Notes: a model not told the origin generated them from the sequence alone. Shown: positions 8,041 through 18,540, numbered from the stretch's first letter. The stretch is DNA of 64,000 nt from DYJK01 sp040755055 (GCA_040755055.1 JBFMBS010000001.1:62001-126000); one strand, 5' to 3'. A program made the numbers and translations.

Positions 8041-9777
8041 CTACCAGAAAATGACATTTAGTACAATGAAAATTGCGAACACAATGGAAGCCCAAAAGAT
8101 CGGTCGTTTGATTAACGGGAGATCTCCTTCGGAAGGTATAACCGTACATCCTCTTACTAACCCAACTAATTCTGAATCTGCTTTTGGTTTTGTTAAGTAG
8201 CTTACAATAACCGTTACTGCAACACATATTATCCATGACCACAATGCACGGTACATATTTTCAGCCATGTCTTTTGCATGTTCGGAAAGAGCAATGTATT
8301 TCAATGCACCGGGATAAATTTTAACCCATGCCCACATTCCAATTGATGAACCGATACCCGCAAACAATCCCCAGAATCCGCCGGCAGCAGTTGCACGTTT
8401 CCACAACATTCCAAGAATTACCGTACCAAACAACGGTGCAACAAAGAAACTAAACAGCGCTTGAACATAATCCATTATGCTTGCAAACTGTTGAACAAGG
8501 TATGCCGTACCGATACTAACAAAAACTCCAAGCACCGTACACCATCTGCCAATCTTTACATAATAAGCATCGCTCTCTTCTTTCTTAGTTAAGTTAACAT
8601 GCATTGGTTTGTAAATATCGTATGTCCAAACTGTTGCGAATGCACTTACGTTACCGGCCATACCGGACATGAATCCGGCAATCAAAGCAGTAACACCAAG
8701 ACCGAGTAAACCCGGACCGGCATAACGCGCAAGCATTAAAGGTAGGACTTCATTATAACTATGAGGATTCATAGCACTTACTTGATTTTCCCCAACGAGC
8801 GGAGGAAGAATAACTGCTAATCCTAACAGACCGGGAAGAATAACAATGAACGGAACCATCATTTTAAAACCAGCGCCGATAATCGGAGCCATCTTCGCCG
8901 AACGTAAATCTTTTGCGGAAAGGACTCTTTGTACAACAAGAAAATCTGTAGTCCAGTAAGCAAATGAAATTATTAATCCAAGTCCGAATACAATTCCCGT
9001 CCAGTGAATTCCCATCGGGTTATCCTGGAACGAACCCATTGTACTCCAGAGGTGGGTATAATCTCCAGCCGGAAAGTTTCTGCTAATTCTTTCAACCATT
9101 CCATCCCAGCCGCCGGTTTCAATTAGACCAATAATTGGAATGATCAAAGCACCAAGCCAGATCAACATAAATTGCAACACTTCATTGAAGATTGCAGAGA
9201 GCAGTCCGCCTAAAACAACATAGACCATTACAGTAATTGATGATACCCAAATACTAAAATGTATGTCCCAGCCGAGAACTACTTTCATAACAAGAGCCAT
9301 TGAATACATATTTATGCCGCTCATGAATACAGTCATAAATCCAAACGAAACTGCCGAGAGCATGCTTGAACCTTCTCCAAATCTCAGTTTAAGATAACCG
9401 GGAACAGAATGTGTCTTGGAGATATAATAGAACGGCATCATAATTATTCCGAGGAAGAGCATTGCCGGAATTGCGCCAATCCAATACCAGTGTGTTGCGA
9501 GAATACCATATTGATATGCCGAAGCAGCCCAGCCCATCAATTCGAGTGAGCCAAGATTAGCGGCTACAAATGAAAGACCGGCAATCCATGCAGTCATTTT
9601 ACGACCGGCCATAAAGAAATCTTCGCCGGTTTTTGTGAACCGGAGTAAATAGTAACCAATTCCGAGTACGAAGATGAAATAAACTATTATTATGAATGAA
9701 TCAACCCAGCCAAGGGACAAAAGATTATCAGGATTGCTCATCATAATTGTCAGTAGTGAATAATAATTATTCATCAT
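8041..9777 (-). CDS. Sodium/solute symporter (SSS family), probable L-arabinose importer
   Basis: This 578-residue membrane protein has about 13-14 hydrophobic segments and the SSS/SGLT pattern: GEDFFMAGRKMTAWIAGLSF after the first helix, then GYLKLRFGEGS. It should import a sugar together with Na+ across the inner membrane. Several Met codons occur near the N-terminus; the ATG at 9777 is used because GGAA lies upstream of it and the later ones have no ribosome site. It heads the run that continues into the small membrane protein, araB, araD and araA, so L-arabinose is the likely substrate. Xylose or galactose transport cannot be excluded from sequence. Confidence 0.9.
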   Translation of the reverse strand: MMNNYYSLLTIMMSNPDNLLSLGWVDSFIIIVYFIFVLGIGYYLLRFTKTGEDFFMAGRKMTAWIAGLSFVAANLGSLELMGWAASAYQYGILATHWYWIGAIPAMLFLGIIMMPFYYISKTHSVPGYLKLRFGEGSSMLSAVSFGFMTVFMSGINMYSMALVMKVVLGWDIHFSIWVSSITVMVYVVLGGLLSAIFNEVLQFMLIWLGALIIPIIGLIETGGWDGMVERISRNFPAGDYTHLWSTMGSFQDNPMGIHWTGIVFGLGLIISFAYWTTDFLVVQRVLSAKDLRSAKMAPIIGAGFKMMVPFIVILPGLLGLAVILPPLVGENQVSAMNPHSYNEVLPLMLARYAGPGLLGLGVTALIAGFMSGMAGNVSAFATVWTYDIYKPMHVNLTKKEESDAYYVKIGRWCTVLGVFVSIGTAYLVQQFASIMDYVQALFSFFVAPLFGTVILGMLWKRATAAGGFWGLFAGIGSSIGMWAWVKIYPGALKYIALSEHAKDMAENMYRALWSWIICVAVTVIVSYLTKPKADSELVGLVRGCTVIPSEGDLPLIKRPIFWASIVFAIFIVLNVIFW

Positions 9778-9951
9778 ATTGCGTTCCGACGTTTAAATTT
9801 GTTTGTTATGAATTAATGAATTAATTACACACAATCTGAATGCTTCATAAGATACTATCTCACTCGTTACATCGAACCGATTGAAAGAAAAGAAAATAAT
9901 TTCGGGTAGGGCAAAAACTTCAGAGGGAAAAATCAAAATCGAATAGTGTGT

Positions 9952-9969
9952 AACAATATTCATATTGTT
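9952..9969. promoter_or_regulatory. 18-bp palindrome, candidate operator of the arabinose operon
   Basis: AACAATAT (9952-9959) and ATATTGTT (9962-9969) are perfect inverted arms two bases apart. The site is 175 bases upstream of the symporter start, in the only large gap (9778-10074) of this region and next to the XylR-type regulator gene. The rest of the gap shows AT-rich sequence and a short ATTAATGA tandem repeat. Binding by the neighbouring regulator is inference. Confidence 0.45.
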
Positions 9970-10074
9970 CGACTTGTTATTATTGACGGTTCAATTATAA
10001 CGGAGCTGGTAGTCTTATGGAAGCCTTTTCTTACTTATTTATCACCATTTTGCGAATTAAAATCTTGAAATTTG

Positions 10075-11214
10075 TTAAAAAGGACGGTGTAGCTTGCGAA
10101 ATTCCTTTAAGCCCATTCCTTTTTCCTTTTTAAAGTAACGGGAGATATGCTCAACATCCGTGAAGTTAAAAAGTGATGTGATCTCTGAAACGGGTAGGTC
10201 GGTTTCTAAAAGTAATTTAGAAATCCATTCGACGCGTACGTGCCTTATTTCTTGTTGAATCGATCTATGAATTGTTTTACGAAATCGAAGTTCCAAACTT
10301 CTTCTGTTCAAGTAAGTGTTCTTAACTACATCATTAACTAATAACTTATTCTTTGCATTCTGTTTTATGAACCTGATTGCCTTGGCTACTTCGGTATCGT
10401 TAACCGCAAGTATATCGGTCGATTGTCTTTGAACAAGATGCGTAGCAGTTACAAGAATTTCTTGACCGCACATTTCTTTTCCGTGCATTAATTCATCAAG
10501 AAGTTGTGCGGTAGAATAGCCGGCCGGTTCAACATTCAATGCAATACTTGTAAGGGGAGGATCGCCTACTTCACATATCATCGGGTCATTATCTACGCCA
10601 ACCACAGACACATCTTCGGGCACTTTCAAACCGATCAGTTTGCAAACTTCGAGAATGTGCTGACCGCGGTCATCATTGCAAGTCATTATCCCTATCGGTT
10701 TGGGCAAAAATCTTAACCAGTTCAGAACTTTTACTTGTTCGTTCTTCCAGTTAAGTATTTTATTCTTTGACGGTTGATCATAGATAAACATATTGTGACC
10801 GGCTTCTTCGATGTATTTTTTGAAATGAAATTTGCGTGCGTTAGACCATTCATAATTATCGAAACCGCAAAACCCGAAATTCTTTAATCCTTTACTAATT
10901 AAATGTTCGCTCGCCAATTTTGCAATTGCTTTCGAATCAGTTATTACAGCCGGTAAATAATCAGGCCTGGTAATATCATGCAAGACTAAAATGGTAGGTA
11001 ATTTTAGATCGAGTAGTTCTTTCTTAATTAAGGAGTTGCGCATAATAATTCCATCGGCACCCCAATTTGTTAACTGTGGTATGGATGATCTTAAACCGGT
11101 TGGTTCCCTATAAAACGACCACGGACCGTTTATCCTTGAGTAACGGGCAATGCCGCAAATCAGTTGTCTGCCAAATTCACGGGATGTTTCTACCAATAGA
11201 ATTATTTTTTTCAT
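10075..11214 (-). CDS. XylR-type sugar-sensing transcriptional regulator
   Basis: This 379-residue protein fuses a LacI/ribose-binding-like sensor domain (about residues 1-270) to a C-terminal AraC-type double helix-turn-helix (about 275-379), the architecture of E. coli XylR. The start KKIILLVETSREFGRQLICG matches the XylR type, which lacks the N-terminal LacI helix-turn-helix. The AraC part includes FRKTIHRSIQQEIRHVRVEW and ends with FNFTDVEHISRYFKKEKGM. It lies 18 bases after galM and 297 bases before the arabinose symporter, all on the same strand. It probably activates the arabinose genes on sensing a pentose; whether that is arabinose or xylose cannot be read from the sequence. Confidence 0.9.
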   Translation of the reverse strand: MKKIILLVETSREFGRQLICGIARYSRINGPWSFYREPTGLRSSIPQLTNWGADGIIMRNSLIKKELLDLKLPTILVLHDITRPDYLPAVITDSKAIAKLASEHLISKGLKNFGFCGFDNYEWSNARKFHFKKYIEEAGHNMFIYDQPSKNKILNWKNEQVKVLNWLRFLPKPIGIMTCNDDRGQHILEVCKLIGLKVPEDVSVVGVDNDPMICEVGDPPLTSIALNVEPAGYSTAQLLDELMHGKEMCGQEILVTATHLVQRQSTDILAVNDTEVAKAIRFIKQNAKNKLLVNDVVKNTYLNRRSLELRFRKTIHRSIQQEIRHVRVEWISKLLLETDLPVSEITSLFNFTDVEHISRYFKKEKGMGLKEFRKLHRPF

Positions 11215-11232
11215 GCCTTGATGATGAAAAAT

Positions 11233-12288
11233 TTATTTTGTTAAAAACCGATAGATAGTTTTTTGTTTATATATCTCGCCGGGTCTAAGTGTTACAGTAG
11301 GAAAACCGGGTTGATTGGGTGAATCAGGGAAATGCTGTGTCTCTAAACATAGCGCCGAACGGAAATTATAAGCGATACCATTCTTACCTTTCATTGTACC
11401 ATCGAGAAAATTTCCGGAATAGAATTGTACACCGGGTTGATCCGTCGAGACTTCCATCAATCTTCCCGATTTGGAATCATACAATGTTGCAATCGTTCTA
11501 ACCTTGCCATCAAAATTTCTTAAAACCCAATTATGATCATACCCCTTACCAAATAGAATTTGTTCATCATTAGATTCTATTTTTGAGCCGATAGAAATTT
11601 GTTTTCTAAAATCCATTGGTGTATTTGATACCGGGATAAGCTTTCCGGTTGGAATTAAATCCGAACCTACTTCGGTAGTATAATCGGCATCAATAAATAA
11701 CTGATGTTCCAGTACAGTAGTATTGAAATCACCGCTTAAATTAAAATATGAATGGTGTGTTGGGTTTAATATTGTAGCTTTGTCTGTTTCGCCTTTGTAT
11801 TCAACAACAAGTTCGTTTAAATCAGTCAGAGTGTAAATAACTTCCATCTTTACGTTGCCGGGATATCCTTCTTCACCTTCTGGCGAATTGTAAGAAAGTT
11901 TCAGTGAGGGTCCGTCTGCCGTTTCAATTGGTTCAACTTTCCACACAGCTTTGAAGACACCTTTGCTACCACCGTGTAAATGATTCTCTCCGTTATTAAC
12001 AGTTAATTGATATTCTTTGCCGTCAAGTTTAAACTTTCCCTTTGCAATTCTATTTCCGTATCTGCCGACAATTGCACCAAAGTAAAATTTATCTTCAACA
12101 TACCCATCCAAACTATCATAGCCGGTAACAACGTCATCAAGTTTACCGTTTTTATCCGGCACACATAATGAAACAACGATAGCCCCATAATTAATTATTT
12201 CCGTTTTTGAACCGGTTTTATTCGTCAGCGTGTAAATATTAATTTCTTCGCCGGTCGTCAGCACACCATACTTCCTCATTGAAATCAT
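11233..12288 (-). CDS. galM: Aldose 1-epimerase (mutarotase)
   Basis: This 351-residue protein interconverts the alpha and beta anomers of free aldoses. Family motifs are present: NGENHLHGGSKGVF with the substrate-binding His, NPTHHSYFNLSGD with the catalytic His, and ALCLETQHFPDSPNQPGFP with the catalytic Glu. The length fits GalM. AAGGA lies seven bases before the ATG. No signal peptide is seen, so it acts in the cytoplasm, where it would supply the correct anomer of sugar entering through the neighbouring symporters. It is followed after 18 bases by the XylR-type regulator and is probably co-transcribed with it. Confidence 0.95.
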   Translation of the reverse strand: MISMRKYGVLTTGEEINIYTLTNKTGSKTEIINYGAIVVSLCVPDKNGKLDDVVTGYDSLDGYVEDKFYFGAIVGRYGNRIAKGKFKLDGKEYQLTVNNGENHLHGGSKGVFKAVWKVEPIETADGPSLKLSYNSPEGEEGYPGNVKMEVIYTLTDLNELVVEYKGETDKATILNPTHHSYFNLSGDFNTTVLEHQLFIDADYTTEVGSDLIPTGKLIPVSNTPMDFRKQISIGSKIESNDEQILFGKGYDHNWVLRNFDGKVRTIATLYDSKSGRLMEVSTDQPGVQFYSGNFLDGTMKGKNGIAYNFRSALCLETQHFPDSPNQPGFPTVTLRPGEIYKQKTIYRFLTK

Positions 12289-12365
12289 TCGGTTTTCCTT
12301 ATTCTACATGATGGATTGAAAATAAATCATATCTCGCTCCCAAAAATTAAAAATTTCTTCAAGTA

Positions 12366-15300
12366 TTACTTCAATAGTTCAATTAATTTTTTCGAGTTGA
12401 GCATTCTACTATGGAAATACGAGCCAAGATGATACCGGTCCTTTTCAATTACACTTTTTAATGTTCTTTTAGACTTTTCATAATCACCTAAACCAAGCAA
12501 TCCCAATCCCAACAAATAATTACAGTGAAGCTGATTGCGTAATTTCAAATCCTCATCCCAAATCAGCAGATCGGGCAATGATACGGCGAAGTAATCAACC
12601 TTAACATTATCATCAAAATGATCTTCACCGTAGTTGACTAATTTTTCAAATGATTCTTTTGCCAAAGTCTTTTGATTCAGTTTCCAAAGCGCCAGACCCT
12701 TATATAATAGTTTATCAGGCTGCTGATCATTATAAAAGACAGCTTCGCCCGGCTCTATCGATCCGAGAGAAGCTAAATAGAAATATCTTTCCGATTCCGA
12801 TAAATTGTTTATTAACCGGTATGCGACGCCAAGCCAAAAATTAATATCATTTTCCAGGGCATTAGGTAACTTACCTTCACCAAGATTAACCGGGTATTCT
12901 TTCAGAGATTCCAAATAGTCGACTGCTTTAAGATAATTGCCTTTTTCGATTTCACATTTAGCTAATTCAATATTGGTCAATAAATACTGCCCGGTTACTT
13001 TTCCTTCACCGCCTTCCCATGGATGAAATTTTCTTTTTAATATCAGGTCAAGCGCTTTGCCATGATTACCCAGAATATTTTCAAGTGTTATTAATTCCAG
13101 GTAAAGATCGTCTCGATATTCTACTGCATGGGGATTCGAAGAAATCAATTTGTATCTTTCTTCAGCCGGTAGCTGCATCTTTTTATAAAGCTGGTCTAAT
13201 TCCATAAGAATGCGAAAATCATTTGTATCTAATTCGTAAGCTTCTTCAAGAAGCTGTAATGCCTCTTCTTTCTTACCTAATTTGTTGAAATACAATAATG
13301 CTAAGTTTCTCTTCGAAGAAGGAAAGTTTGGTTCAATGTCTATCGATTTTTCGATGCACTTGACAGCTTTTTTATACTGGCGATTTGCAAACCAAAAGTT
13401 TCCTAAATAATGAAGTGCTTTATAGTCATAAGGATTATCAGAAGAAACTTTTTGAAGTACTAATATTTCCTCAAGCCGGTTAGGAAAACAAAAATCCGGG
13501 CTACTATCAAATGCTAATTTAAGGTAGAGCTTGTTTTGGGTGGGTTGGTTATTCCTGAACGAGTAATCAGCTAATAAATAATAGACTGTAGGTTTAACAG
13601 ATATTTCTTTTTCTTTAGCTATACCTACAGCAAATTCAAGCATTCCAATTGCGTCTTTATAAAGACCGGCATTCGCATACGTCAAGCTATACTCAACAAA
13701 ATTATAATTCGAGAAATTGAATAAAGATTTAGAATGTTCAAGAACAGCATCTTTATCCTTACCAAGTAATGCTTTCTCGAAGAGCAACCCCAAATTAAAT
13801 TTATCGTATTCGAGTGATTCATTAATCCAATTTATTGCTTCATTGAACCGGTTCAGGTTCCTAAGTGCTATTGCTTTCAAATGTCTTGACTGGTGGTTAT
13901 AAAAATTTTGTGTAAGAGATTGCCCGGAAAATTTGAGAGCATTTTCAAAATCATTTTTTCTAAAGGAGAGCAAAGCTAAGTTATAGTAACCATTATCCCG
14001 GTGGGCAGAATTCCAACATGATTTATAAAACACCTCATACGCCTCATCATACTTTTCTTGATACCGCAAGCATAATCCAAGATTATATAAAGATTCACCT
14101 TCGTAAGGATTCGGATTTCTTTCCATCCATGTTTCTACCGCTTGCCTGAAATATTTTTCTGCTTCATTTATTTTTCCTCTTCGCATCAGCCACAAACCAA
14201 GAGCGTTGTTGCATCTTGTATCTTTGATGTCTCTTCTTAACGCTTCTAAATAATAATCGGTTGCTTTGTACGTCGCATGTCTGTATTGTTCAATATGCAG
14301 ACCGGTTAAGTACAATTGTTCATTCGATTCTATTTCTTCCGGCATCTTTGCCGCCTTAGCCGGTTCCGGCACTGAAGTTGAAATTTTATTTCCGGGACTA
14401 TATGATAAAAACTCTTGACCGTTATTAAGAACTTCCAAAACAACATCTTCAACTTTAAAGTCTGCCGGTAGATTAACTTCATCATTATATACACCGGTTG
14501 GTTTCATACTAATCGTTTTACTAAATAGAATTTGCGAGCCGCAGAACAATTTTAATTCCAACTGATTCAAAAAAGTTGAAGAATAAAGTTTGATGAATGC
14601 TTTGTTGTCTATTAATTCGAGGTTCATCATCAAATCTTTATTTGCATTCTTCACCACACCGATTTCCCGGTACGGCATAAAGTATTGAACAAATGATTTT
14701 TCCTCATGCGGCATTATCCAGGAAAAATCCGGTTGGTTATCGGTGAAAACACCGCACATAATTTCAATGTATGGCCCATCATCATCTGTAAGATTCCGGT
14801 CCCATGCTTTGCCGAAATCGCTTGTTCCCCACGTCCATTGTTTTTTGCCCGGTGAAACATGATGATCGGCAACATGAAGAACACCGGCGTTTGTATCATG
14901 TTCATAACCGCCGAGAAAATCATATTTTGATTCTACTGCCATGAATGAAGAAGGCACCGGGATATTTTTGTAACGAGAAATATCAACACCGCTTGAGTAA
15001 TCAACTTTATAATATGTTCCATCTGCAACCGGAAATTTTGAAACGTCTCTTCTTCCATGATCATACACGGCGGTAACATCCGGCGGAAAGACGGATTGGT
15101 AATGTTCGTTAACATGCACCGCCGGATTTGCCCACCAAAGAAATGTTTGAGGAAAGTCGGTTTGATTATACAGCTTAACTTTAAGTTCAAGGTAAGCTTT
15201 ATCCGGGTAAAGTGTGAATCCAATTGTCCCTTTTGTCCTGAACATCATTTCGAGTTCGCTGCACCAAACAGTTTTACTACCGTCACTGTTTTCTTCGATC

Positions 15301-15698
15301 AGGAAATCCACCTCGCTAAATGTTGATGGACGGTGGTGCTGCGGCCAATTAAACTCTATCCCACCACTGATCCATGGGCCGGTTAATCCTACCAATGCCG
15401 GTTTAATCACCTGATTGTAATAAATAAAATGTCTCTGCCTAATTTTATCATATGCCATTTGCACTCTTCCGCCAAGCTCGGGAAGAATCATGATCTTGAG
15501 AAAATCATTTTCAAGAAATAATGCTTTCCATACTTTGTTTTCTTTTTGATCATAAATTTTTTCCACTACCGGGTAAGGATAAACAACGCCGCTGCTTCCC
15601 TGGTACACTCTTTTTTCAAGGAATACCGGATTCTTTTCCGGTTTGCCAATTCCGTAAGTTGGAATTGTAACATTTTCCATCCAGGCTTTTACACTCAT
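12366..15698 (-). CDS. DUF5107 domain protein with C-terminal TPR array
   Basis: The protein has 1110 residues and no signal peptide. Residues about 1-370 match the DUF5107 type (KIMILPELGGRVQMAYDK, GGIEFNWPQHHRP), a beta-sandwich resembling the mutarotase/galactose-binding superfamily. From about residue 480 to the end there are many tetratricopeptide repeats (for example NALGLWLMRRGKINEAEKYF and ALHYLGNFWFANRQYKKAVK). The biochemical role is not established; a carbohydrate-binding or processing function is suggested by the fold and by its position 7 bases downstream of a GH2 gene. The same transcript probably includes the MFS porter, GH2 and this gene. Confidence 0.85.
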   Translation of the reverse strand: MSVKAWMENVTIPTYGIGKPEKNPVFLEKRVYQGSSGVVYPYPVVEKIYDQKENKVWKALFLENDFLKIMILPELGGRVQMAYDKIRQRHFIYYNQVIKPALVGLTGPWISGGIEFNWPQHHRPSTFSEVDFLIEENSDGSKTVWCSELEMMFRTKGTIGFTLYPDKAYLELKVKLYNQTDFPQTFLWWANPAVHVNEHYQSVFPPDVTAVYDHGRRDVSKFPVADGTYYKVDYSSGVDISRYKNIPVPSSFMAVESKYDFLGGYEHDTNAGVLHVADHHVSPGKKQWTWGTSDFGKAWDRNLTDDDGPYIEIMCGVFTDNQPDFSWIMPHEEKSFVQYFMPYREIGVVKNANKDLMMNLELIDNKAFIKLYSSTFLNQLELKLFCGSQILFSKTISMKPTGVYNDEVNLPADFKVEDVVLEVLNNGQEFLSYSPGNKISTSVPEPAKAAKMPEEIESNEQLYLTGLHIEQYRHATYKATDYYLEALRRDIKDTRCNNALGLWLMRRGKINEAEKYFRQAVETWMERNPNPYEGESLYNLGLCLRYQEKYDEAYEVFYKSCWNSAHRDNGYYNLALLSFRKNDFENALKFSGQSLTQNFYNHQSRHLKAIALRNLNRFNEAINWINESLEYDKFNLGLLFEKALLGKDKDAVLEHSKSLFNFSNYNFVEYSLTYANAGLYKDAIGMLEFAVGIAKEKEISVKPTVYYLLADYSFRNNQPTQNKLYLKLAFDSSPDFCFPNRLEEILVLQKVSSDNPYDYKALHYLGNFWFANRQYKKAVKCIEKSIDIEPNFPSSKRNLALLYFNKLGKKEEALQLLEEAYELDTNDFRILMELDQLYKKMQLPAEERYKLISSNPHAVEYRDDLYLELITLENILGNHGKALDLILKRKFHPWEGGEGKVTGQYLLTNIELAKCEIEKGNYLKAVDYLESLKEYPVNLGEGKLPNALENDINFWLGVAYRLINNLSESERYFYLASLGSIEPGEAVFYNDQQPDKLLYKGLALWKLNQKTLAKESFEKLVNYGEDHFDDNVKVDYFAVSLPDLLIWDEDLKLRNQLHCNYLLGLGLLGLGDYEKSKRTLKSVIEKDRYHLGSYFHSRMLNSKKLIELLK

Positions 15699-15705
15699 TT
15701 CAATC

Positions 15706-18537
15706 TTATTTTTTGATTAATGAAATAATATCCGCTGAATCAACAACAACTTTAGGATCGAATGACTTGCCGAGCATATATTTTTTAAGACTATATAATA
15801 ATTGCCTCGCTTCAATTCTGTTTTCCAGGTTCGTTAATAAGTCAATACCGCATACAATAATTTTCCCTTTGCCGGCCTTCGCTTCAAATATCAGCGCCAG
15901 GGATTGATTTGAATACCAATCGTCTATAACCCTAACAATCGGTTCTATTTCATCGGGGAAATATTTCATGCGGATTGCACTTGAATTAGTAATCGCATCC
16001 CACCACTGGTAATTAGAAAAATATTCTGTCGGGAATGAATTAAACGCCTCGTGTGCCGGATCGCAAAGTATTCCAAGTGTGTGCGGCTTCTGTTTATTTG
16101 TCCATGCTGTATTCCAAAAAATACTTGAAAAGCCGATCGCAACATCACCACCTTTTTCTGAAAGGATAGTTCCTTTTGCCGGGGTTAACAAAACTTTTCC
16201 GCCTTTATTCAAAAACTCGATTGCAGCACCATCGAGAGATTGCACAATTTTAATTTCTTCTTCATTAGGAATTGCTCCATTCGAATCAGGATAAACCCAA
16301 ATATTCCAGCTATTGGAAAATTCACCGATACTTAGTGTAACATCAAGCTGTGAAGCCTTTTGAATCGATTCTAATGGCACAGAAATTTTACCGAGAAGAT
16401 TTAAATCAATTTCGAGATCGGCAATCGAAAGTTTTCCGCCGAATAATGTTTTTCCATTTTGATCTTTAATATTCCATTCGGGAATTACATTCTCAATGAC
16501 CTTCTCGCCGTAATGTGCTGCGAGTGCTTCAGCTTCAAACATTTCTGAAGAACTAAAAACAAGTTTCTTCATCTTCATCAAAGGTACGGTAGAATTACAA
16601 AACTTTTTATATTCTTCCGGTTTGATGTAACCTTTTTCATCCCAGAATGGATCAAGAACACCAACGAGGGCGGTACCCTGTCCCGGGAAATCATGCAGAT
16701 CAAGAAGTTCAAAACCAGCAAATCCCGGAGTTCTCAAAGCGGCTTCAATATCGGCTTTGTAACAAAGAGCTTGCAGCTTGCCTGAAGCAGAAAGAAATTT
16801 CTCTGAATAATTTTCCAATCCATTCCGCTTCAATGTTTCCTGGAATATTTCAAAATTCTTCGGCTTCAATATGCCGGTATATTTTTTCATTTCTTCAAAA
16901 TTCGGATAGACACACCATTGCCCGATCTCGTGGCTAATAACCGGTTTGGATGATAATTCAGTCAGCCGATCAGTCCAATTGAATTCAGTACTTGGCGGTT
17001 GAGCATTAATAATACTGTTCAGTTCTTCTTGCCAGCCCTGGATACGCGGCGTTCCTGAAATGTGGAAATCATTAATCTCAATACTTGGCCATCCGCTTGC
17101 GGTTGTATATAATCTGCGTGAATCTTTTTTCTTCCAATGATCAACAAAATCATATAAATATTTTTCTAAATTCTCTCCGCCGGGTTCATTACCATAGGAC
17201 ATAAAACAGAATGAGGGATGATTTCCATAAGCATTAACAATCCGTTCGCTCTCATCATAAACAAATTTATCGATTGGCTTTCCGTCTCCCACAGCCGCCC
17301 ATGCACAGCATTCAACATATAAATAAATTCCTTCTTGATCTGCGGCAGTAAATGCAGCTTCCGGCGGACACCACGAATGAAATCTCATGTGGTTCAATCC
17401 ATGTTCTTTGATAATATTGTAAATTCTTTTCCATTCATTAACATCAGTCGAAGGGAAACCGGTCATTGGAAAGATTGCACATTCAAGTGTACCGCGCAAA
17501 AATGTGGGTCGCCCGTTTACAAATATTTGTGTCCCTTTAGCTTCAAGTTTCCGCATTCCAAATTGAATATTCCTTGCATCAATACCATCTTGAGTAATTA
17601 ATCCAACTTTCAGTGCATATAAGTTTGGATGGAATTCATCCCAAAGAAAAGGAGTGCTTCCCATTTCGTAGTTAATTATTTTTTCCTCAACTCCTTTAGC
17701 AACCACAATTTTATGTGTGATTGTTTTCAAGTCGTTTTGTTTGAAATTACTAACCGGCTCTGCACATATTCTCAATTCACAATCCACTTCTTCATTAAGA
17801 TTATTTTGTGTGGTGATCTTAACAGAAATCTTTTTTCCCTCTATGTCTGGAAAAACTTTGATATCAAACAGATTAACCAGAGGTTTTGCAATAAGTTTTA
17901 TCTCACCGATAATTCCATTCCAGTTTGTTTGAGTATTATCGGAAATGCTATGTGCATCGAGACCGGGATCAATATCTTTAACCCTATTATCAATTCTTAT
18001 TGTTATGGTATGTTTACCCGGTAATAATAATTGTGCAAGATCATAAATATGGGATGCTGCTAACGAATTCTGCATTCCGGCATAACTATCGTCAATCCAT
18101 ACTTGTGTTTCCCAGTGGCATCTTTCAAGAACAAGATCTATGCATTTATTTTTCCAATTCTCAGGGATTGTAATTTCCTTTTGATACCACGCAGCACCAA
18201 CATAATGTTTAACCGGCTGTAACCATGAAGTGATTTTTACGTTGGATGGTTTTCTGTATTCGGCATAAGCAGAATCGGTGTACCAGAAGCGGTTCCAGAA
18301 ATTACCCGTCCATTTCGTTTCCGATGTTACATTATCACCTTTTAGATTTGTTGTCATAGAACCCGGCAGAATTACCTTATCATCCAATTTTTCTGCAAAC
18401 CATCTTTCCGGAATGCCTACATCATTTCTATCAATTTTAAAATCCCACTTTCCGTCGAGATCGATTGTTTCGTGTTGCGCAAATAATATGTTAATGTAAG
18501 AAAGAACTACAAAAACTATTGCCAAATATTTTTTCAT
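15706..18537 (-). CDS. Secreted glycoside hydrolase family 2 enzyme
   Basis: The 943-residue protein has a signal peptide (about 1-20) and the GH2 domain order: sugar-binding jelly roll (about 25-220), Ig-like sandwich (about 220-330) and a TIM barrel (about 330-620). The acid/base Glu is E451 in FCFMSYGNEPGG and the nucleophile is E537 in KPVISHEIGQW. A C-terminal region of about 250 residues follows with a beta-rich and glutamine-amidotransferase-like look. No T9SS domain is present, so a periplasmic or cell-bound location is likely. GH2 members cleave beta-galactosides, beta-glucuronides or beta-mannosides among others; the specificity cannot be assigned. It lies 3 bases after the MFS porter gene, so the two are co-transcribed. 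Confidence 0.9.
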   Translation of the reverse strand: MKKYLAIVFVVLSYINILFAQHETIDLDGKWDFKIDRNDVGIPERWFAEKLDDKVILPGSMTTNLKGDNVTSETKWTGNFWNRFWYTDSAYAEYRKPSNVKITSWLQPVKHYVGAAWYQKEITIPENWKNKCIDLVLERCHWETQVWIDDSYAGMQNSLAASHIYDLAQLLLPGKHTITIRIDNRVKDIDPGLDAHSISDNTQTNWNGIIGEIKLIAKPLVNLFDIKVFPDIEGKKISVKITTQNNLNEEVDCELRICAEPVSNFKQNDLKTITHKIVVAKGVEEKIINYEMGSTPFLWDEFHPNLYALKVGLITQDGIDARNIQFGMRKLEAKGTQIFVNGRPTFLRGTLECAIFPMTGFPSTDVNEWKRIYNIIKEHGLNHMRFHSWCPPEAAFTAADQEGIYLYVECCAWAAVGDGKPIDKFVYDESERIVNAYGNHPSFCFMSYGNEPGGENLEKYLYDFVDHWKKKDSRRLYTTASGWPSIEINDFHISGTPRIQGWQEELNSIINAQPPSTEFNWTDRLTELSSKPVISHEIGQWCVYPNFEEMKKYTGILKPKNFEIFQETLKRNGLENYSEKFLSASGKLQALCYKADIEAALRTPGFAGFELLDLHDFPGQGTALVGVLDPFWDEKGYIKPEEYKKFCNSTVPLMKMKKLVFSSSEMFEAEALAAHYGEKVIENVIPEWNIKDQNGKTLFGGKLSIADLEIDLNLLGKISVPLESIQKASQLDVTLSIGEFSNSWNIWVYPDSNGAIPNEEEIKIVQSLDGAAIEFLNKGGKVLLTPAKGTILSEKGGDVAIGFSSIFWNTAWTNKQKPHTLGILCDPAHEAFNSFPTEYFSNYQWWDAITNSSAIRMKYFPDEIEPIVRVIDDWYSNQSLALIFEAKAGKGKIIVCGIDLLTNLENRIEARQLLYSLKKYMLGKSFDPKVVVDSADIISLIKK

Positions 18538-18540
18538 TTG

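Noticed and set aside
9811..9831. ATTAATGA tandem repeat in the gap before the arabinose operon
   Set aside because: Only two to three short units; not enough for a repeat array or a defined regulator site.
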